From NCBI GenBank assembly GCA_003993805.1, contig RSEF01000004.1, positions 72,239,221-72,303,220 on the forward strand: a DNA stretch of 64,000 nucleotides, written 5' to 3'. Position numbers and translations under genes: made by a program. Under the pieces are notes generated by a model that saw only the letters and a list, made by a program, of their open reading frames with translations, searched no databases and had not been told where the DNA came from. The DNA comes from Himantopus leucocephalus (Eukaryota > Chordata > Aves > Charadriiformes > Recurvirostridae). This document shows, in pieces, positions 54,901-64,000 of the stretch; within the stretch, counting starts at the first letter, position 1; each line of letters opens with the position of its first letter.

Positions 54901-54965
54901 GGTAGACACAGATGGGCTGAGTCTGCAATTCATGATACTTTGACAATGAACACCGCCTTAGAGTT
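51941..54965 (-). other. Probable NIPAL1 3' UTR
   Basis: AT-rich non-coding sequence downstream of the NIPAL1 stop. Complements of AATAAA at 54152-54157 and 51941-51946 give a short or a long 3' UTR. The choice cannot be made from sequence alone. Confidence 0.3.
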
Positions 54966-55570
54966 TCATTGACTGAATGAAACGTTGTCCTCCTCATATG
55001 CCAAAGCTGGGTCTTCCATGGTCTCCAGTAAAGTGTGACAGGTTTCGTGTTCACGGTGTGGTAATGACGGTTCTTTGGCAACAGCAGACATCAACTGATT
55101 CCAGGTGATATCAGTATTTTTGAAAGCGTGCAATAGAAAAATGCCTATGATGATACTGCAGAATCCACTCAGGGTTCCAATTATATCACCCAGGTCCATA
55201 CTACTCCACTCCTTGAACAGGATGATGGAGCATGTCACAACCGTTGTGGTGAAGCACACGTAATAAATAGGTGTCACTAGAGATGTATTGAACACGTCCA
55301 ACGCTTTGTTGAGATAGTTGATCTGAGTGCTGACTGAGAGCACTAAGATGCCCACCAGAATGTAAACCAATGGATGTCGATAAACTGGCTTCCACTCCAG
55401 CATTTGTTTAATGGCAATGCCCAGGCCTTTCACAGACGAGACAGAGAAGGCACCAATAAGTGAGCAAATTAAAATGTAGATCAGTATATTTGTCTGACCT
55501 CTCCTTGGAGCCACGATAAAAATCAGCACGAGGGCAACAACTGTTAGGAGAACAGCAAACGTAACAAACA
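54966..55570 (-). CDS. NIPAL1: NIPAL1 last coding exon with stop
   Basis: Acceptor tttcttacag|TG. Encodes [78 protein letters not shown] and [16 protein letters not shown], then an acidic tail ending DNVSFSQ. At least four membrane segments are visible. The final ~40 residues are the least conserved part. Confidence 0.96.
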
Positions 55571-58500
55571 CTGTAAGAAACAGGAAAGGGAAGATGAGTA
55601 ATGTGCATGAGGGAAAAGACCAGCCTACATCCGAGTACGTGCTAAAAGTTATTCAGTGTCCCAAATGCTTCTCTATGAACTGTAGCACAAGTTCATCACA
55701 ATTGGATACAGACCTGGATCTTGCAGCTTGCTTTCCATCTCATCGAGTGAGGTGACCTCCTCCTCCTCAGGGGCGTGAATAACCATGACTGTTGACCCCA
55801 AAATACTGAGTACGCAGCCCAGCTTTCCATGAATATTCAGCTTCTCATTTAAAAAATAGGATGACAATATAGCACTGTTTGACAAAATATACATAAAAGG
55901 TTCAGTCTCCACCAGCCACACGAGACATTCAAAATATGNGTGAAACAATCAAATTTTAAGGAGTTTTGCAAGAAGGCTGGTCAGGACCAATAAGGTCAGG
56001 TCAGGTTTTAGGCGGGGTTAGCCACCCTGATCACTCCCCTCCAGGTTGTAAAGGGTCCGACTTGCTCAAGGAACTTCTCATTACTGATTGCTCGTGTCAG
56101 GGTTATGCAACCTCACACACCTGTAGATCGACCACACGAGCTGTTACTTTCTTCCAAAATGGTTTAAAGCACTTCATTTGCCATTAGAACCAACGCAGAC
56201 AAGTTTTGGAAACCGTTCCTCATCTCTCCTCGGGCTCTCCCACCCAAGCACAGTTCCTGCCTGGCTTGCCAGGACTCCCCCAAAAACACAGAGAAGGCAC
56301 GTCTCCCACTTTGAAGAGGACTGACCCCAGGCAGGGGGTCAAGATTTAACCTAAGGATAATAACATGGCCCAAATGAGGCTACCCCACAGGGCACACAAT
56401 TAGCCAGCTAGAGCACAACTTTAAGCACGACACAGGCTTAACGGGGTGTGGATGTGCTCACAAACAGTTTTTCAACCCACTGATCAAATCACAGCTATTT
56501 TTTTCGCACAAGGTAACGAGCGCGCTGACATGAAGTTCTTACGACCTCTCTGTTTCACGAAAATTGGAAAGATTTCTATCCACATCAAAGGAGAGGGTGT
56601 TAAAACTCAGGCTGTTTTGCGAAGCAGCAGCCAGACAGCCAGCTAGTCTGCATCGACCTACATGCTGATCCCAGCACATCTGGAGGTCACAGAGTTACAC
56701 TGGTTTTGCTATGACAGAACGGCTGCATTTTTACCAGTTAGATTACTGCAAGCATCTTTAAAAAAAAAAAAAACAAAACAAAAAAAAAATCCCCAAAACA
56801 TGGTCCAGGTTGGTTTTAAACACAATATTCATATAGGATACTCAGGTCTTAAGAGTTTTACATTTAAAATACANAAGTAAGAGTTTTACATTTAAAATAC
56901 ATTCATTCCATTTTGCTACTAAATTATTTCCCAGGAAACTGTAAGCATAATCCATGTCTTTTCTGCTTCTGTGATAGCCATATTAATGTATNGAGTTTTA
57001 CATTTAAAATACATTCATTCCATTTTTCTCCTAAATTATTTCCCAGGAAACTGTATGCGTAATCCATGTCTTTTCTGCTTCTGTGATAGCCATATTAATG
57101 TATGTGCTTAAGTACTTGGAAATTATTTGTTTCTTCATACATTGGAAATAATGAGTGTTTGAAGGGCATTCATATTTCAAAACAAACACAAATTTTAACT
57201 GTGGATATTAAAAAAGCTAAAATTTTCTTTGCCTTCTTTCCAGAAGGACTTGAAAAAGACCAAACAAACCCGAAATGCTTACTAAGTGTGCTCCTACAAA
57301 AAAAGAAACGTTTTTGAAAACATTTTAATGGGGAAATACTGTATTTTCTTTTGAAGTTTTTTCACAACTGAAGAACAGGATAAGACTCTTTAAGAAAGCT
57401 TCAGTTCTCTAGGAAGAGATGAATTACAGCCTTCTACCACCGGGCATCAGCAGTATACCTGCTATACGCTGATAAGAAATACTTTATAATTTTGGTGGAA
57501 GGCTGTTGGGAAAGCATATAGCAAGACTTTTCATTCCTTCTACCCAGAAAATTCAGTTCTAAGTAAGAAAGGGACCTTTCCACCGAGGAACAAAAAGCTG
57601 GGTTTTTTTGTCCATATACTGCTTTTCAGTTTTCTTATTAAAATCCTCTACTTTCAGCCAGAGACAGTATTTTTTCCTCAGGCAGTGAACTGCTGATTTG
57701 CCAAGGTTCGCTCCCAGGTTGTACTAACCTTATGAGAACACTCAGTGCACCCAAGGGGGTAACTAAGGTCGCAGGTGCAAAAGCATAGGCAGCAAAGTTT
57801 GCAGCTTCTCCTAATCCCACTGCAGAAGAAAGAACATTTGGATTGGGTTGAGTTGGGGGTAGGGGGGAAGAAAAAGAATATCAATAGAAATATTTTGCAT
57901 GACAGCAAATACAAGCAAAAATCTTTTTTCTACACCATATATGCAAATTTTCCTTTCAAAATTATCTAACCACCTCTGGACATAATAAAGGCTGAAGAAA
58001 GTTAAATCCTTTTCCCCTAAATACTCCTAGAAGCTGGACAGATTCAGTCCCATCACTTGTGACTGGATATTAAAGAAAAGGTGGTTATTCTGCAAAGAGC
58101 AAACACAATATTTGAAAGATGGGATATCAGAATGGCTTCCGTCATAAAGGTGATTGCAAAGACATTTCTTTTAAGTGAGGGGAGTGAAAAATCGGGGAAT
58201 AAATCTATTTAAAACAATCTGCTTTATGTAGCATTTACATATAGGTTGAGAGGAAAAAGGTTACTTACTTGAAAGCAATCCAGCCCACCAAAGCCATTCC
58301 TTCAAATAAGAATATCCACCCTGTCCTGAAAGCAGAAAAAATAATCTCATCTTAAAAGGAAGACATCACTTTTATTACAATAAAACTAAACTACAGCTCC
58401 ACATTTGCCTCTAGTCATATAAAGCACTGAAAGAGCACGTTATCTGGATGCAACATGAAGAATATTTTGTTTGATTTTGACTGACATTTTTATTAATCAC

Positions 58501-61500
58501 TCTACTGCTTCGTGGCTTGGACTTCTGAAAAATTACATTTGACTAAAGGGAAAGTTCCAAGGAAAAGTAAAATGTCCATGAAGATTGTTGGTGAGCTTAA
58601 GAAATGCTTCAAAGCGCTTCCCCAGGTCAGATCAAATATATTCATACGCAGTCAGCTGCGTTCTGACTCTGCTTATACTTTAAATTGAGAGAAATCAGAA
58701 AGAAAAATGCCACTGCGTGCATTAATTTTTTTGACAAAAAATATAAGTATATTGAACATGAAGTAACACATTTGTTTCAAATAACTGAATTCTCTGGAAC
58801 AGTATATTGCAATAAACACAACAAAAAGAAAAACTGCTAATGCTATATATTTAAATCCATGCAAAGGCAATGATGAAATTAGTCCAATGGGTCTTTTTCT
58901 ATCTCTTCATCTGTTGACTTTGATGAAAGAATAGTTGTACTAACTGTAGAAACTTTTGTAGTAAGTATCCTTTCTACAGATTATTGCACTTTTTTAAAGA
59001 AAAAAAACCCCACAACCAAACCCTAAACCTAGTTACCATCTTAAGACTTTCTGTCGCAAACGGTGGGGGGAAAGATGGAAAAAAGAGACAGAAAGGCATT
59101 TTGAAGGGTAAGATGAATGGGGAACTTGATTTGGCATCTAGCTGCTGTCAGGGAGGAAATATCACCAACTTACTTGATATAATACCCACCGCTGCCCCCA
59201 TAGCCCTAGGAATTCTGAAATCCCAGCCCCTGTAATCACACACAGAGAAGTAATACTGCATTTCCATCCCTAGCCAAGACAGGACTTCTGATCACCGTTA
59301 AAGTATGACACTTTTCAACCGCAACGGTTTTAAACATGTGATCTGTGACTCGAACCTTGATTTTGCCAAGTTATAAGAGGCATTTGTGTCCCCAGCAGGA
59401 GCAAGGCAGGCACCGCCGCTTACCAGCTCGGGGGACTCCTTTGCCTGCCAGTTTCAGAAGTCCTTTCTTCTTCAGTATGAAACTAGAACCAATAAAGATG
59501 CTGGAACTTATCGCCAAAGCCAAGCCAACGTAGAGGCGGTATTTGCTTCCAGCAGACGTGGAAATGCTCCGGTTCGTTTCGTTGAGAGTCCCGTCCATAG
59601 AGGCGAGGAGAGAAGAGCGCGATTCAGACACGTTGATGATCTGGCACCATGCTTGGCAGGAGTCATGGCAGGCAAAAGAGAGCACAGCACCTGGGAGGAG
59701 AAAGAGGAGGACAAGCGATTCACGAACGAGGCACAGCGCTGGAGGAGCCCCATCCTCGCTCTGCTTACTCCTTTCCGTGTCTCCCCAGAGCGCTTGTCAT
59801 TTCTGACGGTGCAAGTAATTCACGAAATCCACACAGCATAGACGATGCTGCCCCAGGTCATTACCCACCCCTGTAATTCACAGGCGTGTACCTTATTTTA
59901 TATACATATTTCGCACTACATTGGCTCAGTCAAGCAATTAGGGCAATGCCAAGGAATGCAACACTAAAATATTATCTTCAGTGTAAAATTCAGCTTGAAT
60001 CATAAAAGCTAACCTGAAATCTCACAAACAAAGGGTTCTTTTGTGCTGTGCAGAGACCACACCCCAAAAATACACACATATAGCCAAATCCATTATTTCA
60101 GACCTTGCCTGTGAGAGTAAACCTGCTGTTATTCCAGGCTTCTGCTTCTACATTTGTAGCTGAAATTTGGAAATGACAACTAAAAAAGAGAAAGAAAAAA
60201 AAATCTATACAGGGAGCAAAACCCTTGCTGCATGTGGGCACTGATACGTCTTACTAAAATTGTTTAGCGACTACTGTGTGAGCCAGATCTTCTTCAACCC
60301 CTCGTAAAATTTTGAGGTGGAGGCCTCAACGTGCCTCACAGCAATTTTCATCTAACCTCAACCACCCCTCGCTGGAGGAAGACCACAGCCCGCAAGGGAC
60401 ATTCCCTCATCCCTGCAGCCCGGCGCCGGGGGATCCAGAGCGAAGACTGAAGCTCCCCACCCTCCGCCAGCCAAGCCTTATCAGCATCACTACCATGACA
60501 ACCTGTGGGAATGATGTCATCGCCATCAGCCTAAACGCGTTTTTTAAAGGAAGAAGGGGTATTGCGTTTCCAAGAACAAAAAGAGTCGTTATTTCGCACG
60601 GGGAAGCAGGGGCCAGGCAGCAATGCTGCGCCGGGGCTGACAGTCGTCCAGGCAGACGCTTCACGGCTTCTCCTGGCAGACTGCAGCACGCAAAGAGCGT
60701 GGATCGGAGAATCCAGTCTGGAACAGCTTTTGAGGACAACCTTTTTGGAAAGAAAGGTTTTATTGCGAAGGCATGTTAAAATACGAAACAGCTGATGCAG
60801 AAGTACAGAAGCTCAGTCCATTGCAATTCATATAAAGCATTGGATGCAACAAGTAATTTTGCTTTCTGAGCTTCCCCTGCAATTAAAATGACACATGAAC
60901 GATTCATCCTGCTGAGTGGCACTATCAGTAATACACACACCTTTTTTTTCCCCCCCAACTGAAAAAACCACTTGGAGACTTGGTAGAAAAAGATGTGCCT
61001 CTGCGTCCGTTCACACCTAAGCTCTGGAAATATTAACTTTCTGTCAAAAGTGCTTCACTGCACAATTAACAATAAGCAGCCTTGGATAATTCACCTAATA
61101 CTGTTTAGGAAGGGCTATTTAAAATATCAAAAGTACGAAAGCCGGTATGAAATTTGACAGCATATCTTCATTCGCAGCTGACGCCGCTGATACTAACACT
61201 GGGAGACACCACTCTCTACAAGTAAGGAACCAGAATGAGTATCTGCTCCCAGTTTTCCTGTGCCATACTACACAACAAACATACTGCAGGGAGTTATAAT
61301 TTGATTTTCAGGCTGTGCAGTCACATTTCCTTGTTTGCCAAGAGAGCTTCTGTAGAACAGGAGTTGTTCCGTATCGCTAAGCCAGACTTTGTAAAAATGG
61401 TCCCACAAGATGGGTATGTCCTGTTCTGCAGCTAAAGATTAAAACCTTAAAGAATTTACAACTACGTGAAACTAGTTTCACATGGTGTGTAGGACAGATA

Positions 61501-63714
61501 GTATTTGGCCATCTTATCATTACTAGAAGTTGCAACTGGATAATGTAAAAGAAATGGGATCTGCATCTGTATCTGAAAGTATTGTAAAATCCTAAAGTGT
61601 TAGCGTAGTCTTAGAAGAAGAAAAGTTTGCAGAAACTTAAGTTTTGACATAATCATTAAAGATTAAATTACAAAAGAAAATTACAGAGGAGTCCTTTAAG
61701 CATAAATGCTTCTCTTAGCCAACGCACATCACAGCAAGGCAAAAAAGCGGAGAGGTTGCCAGTGAATGACTCCCTCAGCTCGTAATACCTTATAACGATG
61801 CTAAACCGGACTGGTGACAGTGGTACCACCACCACTCAGCTACTACAGGCTTTACGTGAGAAGCAGCAACAGTTCTTGCCTTTAATTAAAAGAAAGCATC
61901 AAGACAAAAGACTCTTGATAAGTACGGTCTTTTAGCTACCTGCAATGGTAAAGGAAGCTTTCTATCAGCGTGTTGGGTTTCTGAAGTGAAGAAAATCAGC
62001 AAGATGTGGGTGCCCCATCCCTGGAGGTGTTCAAGGCCAGGCTGGATGGGGCTTTGAGCAACCTGGTCTGGTGGGAGGTGTCCCTGCCCATGGCAGGGGG
62101 GTTGAACTAGGCGATCTTTAAAGTCCCTTCCAACCCAAACCATTCTAGGATTCTACGAAAATAACACTGTTCTCGCCTTTTTTGTGAATGGTGTACTTTC
62201 ATTTAGCTGGAGATGGATGGCTTATTCCCTTCCATAGGACACTACCACTACTTCTTCTGCTGATTCGTAAGTCTTTCATTCCCCAGCAGACTTTACAACA
62301 TCAAATAATGAAAATTTAATCATGCACTCAGTGACTGCCACAGGGTGTTTCTCTCCTTTCTGAAATACAATCTTTGCTCACTTTTACAAAGAGACGTTGG
62401 ATTTTTCTCCTGTTCCATCTGNTCTGTTCCATCTGCCAGCTGAGAAGCATCAATTAGAATGGTTGAGATCTCCATTTATTGTGCTGAGAAGCTTCTTCTA
62501 GTTTTAAAAAAATGTGTCATTTGTTCCACTTGCACATAAAGTGGTATGTCACTCCACTGATCAAAGAACGACCTGAGAGCTGGGAAGAGGAGGCTCATCC
62601 AGGAATTACTATTACTTTATTGCCCGCTGTGACCAGCCTGAAGATTACCTGGAAGGACCGAGGAAGGTGACAAATCTCCGAGGCCGCCTGGCTTACTCAG
62701 CACCCAGTTTCTGTAGCTAAGCTAGTTTCACCTCCCACTTCCAAACGTCGACAAACACGAACGTGTCAGCAGAACCCCTCCTTGCAGAAATAAACTCTCC
62801 AAGCTCTGACTCAAGGCTGACAGCGACAGAAACCAGTCTGAGTTCAGGCGGACACTGTTGTTAACTTCTAAAGTGTTTTTACGATTCAGCTCAATCCGAA
62901 AATGTCTTCTCAAATACCTAAATATTCTCTGTCTGAGTCAGGAGGATCAGCCAGCCCAGTACTACGCGCTCCCTGTAGCAAGTTTAACGAAGTTTTTGCA
63001 GCTCTGCACAAGCCTAGGACTAACGCACCCTCCGGTTCATTAAGTGACAGCCAGCTTAGTTTTTATCCTGCCACTGAAGATACTGGTCCTAAGTCATCTG
63101 GAAAACTATTTGCTTTGATTAGACACGCAATCTGACCATTTTTATTGCGCTTACAAGTCAGCTCACACCTGGCAGGGACGTGAAATGCCTTTCTCCGTCA
63201 CCCGGGAAATACCAACCCCGCTTGCGCCACGGCCTGCCTACTGGGGCCACGAGTGGATGTGCCCACAAGCAGCAAGGGGCTGCTGCCCGGCGCGCCCCCC
63301 CACCGCGAAAATGCACAAAAGATGCTGAAAAAGGGGGTTGAGGCACGAGCCAGCCTCGGCAGAAGGAGCGCTGGAGCCTCCCCGGCGCCGGCAGCGCCAC
63401 ACGCCTCGGGAAACGACTGCGTGACGTCACGGCGGAGCAAAGCCTGACGTATGCAGGAGTCACGATAGACGGTCACGACAGCGGGCGCAGGGGCAACGCG
63501 GGGGGGGACACTACAGGAGCGGCGCCCGGCGCCGCGCACACACCGCGCCCCCACCTCCGCCCGTGGCCGCGCACCGCCGCCTCCCCCAGCGCCGCGCAAC
63601 CCCCGCGCAAACCCCCGCGCAACCCCCGCGCTTCCCGGCCCCCTCTCCGCGGCCGCGCAGGCACTGACCGGTGCGGCAGGACGGGCGGGCGGGCAGCGCC
63701 TCTCGCTGCCCCAT
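54966..63714 (-). CDS. NIPAL1: NIPAL1 (NIPA3), NIPA-like magnesium transporter family protein, complete six-exon CDS
   Basis: NIPAL1 is a polytopic membrane protein of the NIPA family (drug/metabolite transporter superfamily) tied to Mg2+ transport. Six exons join in phase to 1227 nt, 408 residues plus stop; human NIPAL1 is about 410. The start [16 protein letters not shown] matches the mammalian layout (16 residues before the first splice). Three N-glycosylation sequons sit at about N35, N52 and N55, before the first membrane segment (about residues 68-88, [18 protein letters not shown]). Family blocks follow: [95 protein letters not shown] and [15 protein letters not shown]. The cytosolic tail is divergent and acidic. 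Donors after exons 1, 4 and 5 are weak (GTCAGT, GTTAGT, GTCTGT). The gene is convergent with TXK, as in other vertebrates. Confidence 0.96.
55714..55874 (-). CDS. NIPAL1: NIPAL1 coding exon 5 (161 nt)
   Basis: Acceptor tgtcaaacag|T, donor CCAG|gtctgt (weak). Encodes [20 protein letters not shown], then [20 protein letters not shown] and [16 protein letters not shown] followed by an acidic loop is typical of NIPA proteins. Confidence 0.95.
56851..57102 (+). repeat. Serial duplications around single Ns (56874 and 56992)
   Basis: 56881-56990 and 56993-57102 are 110-bp copies with a few substitutions across an N. A shorter 22-bp overlap (aagagttttacatttaaaat…) flanks the N at 56874. All lie in NIPAL1 intron 4. 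Confidence 0.88.
57729..57819 (-). CDS. NIPAL1: NIPAL1 coding exon 4 (91 nt)
   Basis: Acceptor ctttcttctgcag|TG, donor ATAAG|gttagt. The split ATG codon leads into [20 protein letters not shown], then [10 protein letters not shown]. This is the most conserved membrane block of the family. Confidence 0.95.
58269..58325 (-). CDS. NIPAL1: NIPAL1 coding exon 3 (57 nt)
   Basis: Acceptor tgctttcag|GA, donor TCAA|gtaagt. Encodes [19 protein letters not shown], the start of TM2. Too short for ORF calling, but an unmistakable NIPA-family match ([15 protein letters not shown]). Confidence 0.94.
59424..59690 (-). CDS. NIPAL1: NIPAL1 coding exon 2 (luminal N-terminus and TM1)
   Basis: A strong acceptor (tcctcctctttctcctcccag) leads into [20 protein letters not shown]. 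Sequons NVS, NET and NRS follow, then TM1 and [19 protein letters not shown], ending at donor GCTG|gtaagc. Length 267 nt, in phase on both sides. Confidence 0.94.
59691..63668 (-). other. NIPAL1 intron 1
   Basis: A 4-kb intron with one CR1 tail at 62.0 kb, a GC-rich CpG-island end and an N at 62422 flanked by a short repeat (tctgttccatctg). No additional exon recognised. Confidence 0.75.
62007..62158 (+). mobile_element. CR1 LINE 3' end fragment in NIPAL1 intron 1
   Basis: Plus-orientation CR1 tail (gccccatccctggaggtgtt, tgtccctgcccatggcaggg, ccttccaacccaaaccattc, then ctaggattctacga). About 150 bp, antisense to NIPAL1. Confidence 0.9.
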
Positions 63715-63850
63715 GGCTGCGGGGCGGCCCCTCCGCGGGCTCCGCAGCGTCGCGGGTGGCGGCGGCGGCGGCGGCTCCGCCCGCCCCGGCGCACCTGGGC
63801 GCGCCCCGCCCGCCCCGCGGCCCCCCGGCCCCGCAGCTGGAGGGGGAGGT
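63250..63850. promoter_or_regulatory. CpG island and promoter region of NIPAL1
   Basis: A very GC-rich block surrounds the NIPAL1 start exon. No TATA box is seen. A perfect palindromic CRE (TGACGTCA) lies at 63422-63429 in intron 1, with a second half-type site (cctgacgt) about 20 bp further. An imperfect GC-rich tandem (cgcaaccccc-like units) spans about 63593-63632, also in intron 1. Confidence 0.7.
63669..63714 (-). CDS. NIPAL1: NIPAL1 coding exon 1 (46 nt)
   Basis: The ATG at 63714-63712 begins [15 protein letters not shown], ending ACCG|gtcagt. The G completes a Gly codon with GT of exon 2. Length and residue pattern (M-G, LP, C-R, G at the splice) parallel the mammalian first exon. It sits in the CpG island. 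Confidence 0.85.
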
Positions 63851-64000
63851 GGCGTTCGGGAGGTTCAAGAAGGCCAAGTGCGGGGTCCTGCGTCCGGGTC
63901 AGGGCAACCCCCGGTATCAGTACGGGGTGGGGGATGAAGGATGAGAGTAGTCCCGCCGAGAAGAACTTGGGGGTACTGGTGGATGAAAAGCTGGACATGA
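63850..64000 (+). mobile_element. CR1 LINE fragment abutting the NIPAL1 promoter, runs off the window
   Basis: The plus strand matches CR1 reverse-transcriptase-end DNA (aggttcaagaaggccaagtg, gtcctgcgtccgggtcaggg). It translates as SPAEKNLGVLVDEKLDM, a CR1 signature. The copy continues past the window end. Its 5' edge is about 140 bp upstream of the NIPAL1 ATG. Confidence 0.82.

Noticed and set aside
62902..63135. 77-codon frame starting [13 protein letters not shown] in NIPAL1 intron 1
   Set aside because: It is on the opposite strand in an intron, with no family match and no supporting splice or promoter signals.
63198..63998. 266-codon minus-strand frame across the NIPAL1 CpG island
   Set aside because: It runs through antisense CR1 sequence, promoter and intron 1 in a frame different from the NIPAL1 exon. 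GC-rich DNA lacks stops by composition.

Overview
The window is nuclear DNA from a vertebrate, almost certainly a bird. It is AT-rich, with large introns flanked by GT/AG, two CpG islands, and many CR1 LINE copies carrying the avian-type 3' ends (tcatagaatca-like 8-mers). The coding exons can be read against known vertebrate proteins. The gene order SLAIN2 - Tec-family kinase TXK - NIPAL1 is that of human 4p12 and avian chromosome 4, here with SLAIN2 and NIPAL1 on the minus strand and TXK on the plus strand. The species cannot be fixed from sequence alone.

Layout. 1-9.3 kb: 3' flank and probable 3' UTR of SLAIN2, with two CR1 3' ends near 0.2-0.9 kb. 9.3-34.3 kb: SLAIN2 (minus), with the first coding exon in a CpG island at 33.6-34.6 kb and four 3' exons at 23.9, 21.3, 11.2 and 9.3 kb. 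The middle exons are not visible, and a 100-N gap (25019-25118) lies where they should be. 34.6-43.7 kb: intergenic, with young and old CR1 pieces, a 64-bp direct repeat and a second 100-N gap (43726-43825). 45.5-47.65 kb: only the last three coding exons of TXK; the rest of TXK and all of its usual neighbour TEC are missing. 47.65-55 kb: convergent intergenic/3' UTR sequence. 55-63.7 kb: a complete six-exon NIPAL1 (minus; 408 codons plus stop) that starts in a CpG island at 63.25-63.85 kb. A CR1 copy begins only about 140 bp upstream of its start codon.

Functionally the three genes are unrelated neighbours: a microtubule plus-end growth factor (SLAIN2), a lymphoid tyrosine kinase (TXK) and a magnesium-transporter-family membrane protein (NIPAL1). 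The main structural surprises are assembly-related. Several single-N positions are flanked by near-identical direct duplications, the signature of contig ends that overlap but were never merged, and two round 100-N gaps coincide with missing exons. Biological items worth checking are a hAT-like non-autonomous transposon in a SLAIN2 intron, an upstream ORF and ETS/CRE/YY1-type promoter at SLAIN2, and the CR1 boundary at the NIPAL1 promoter. I did not find a new multi-gene system.
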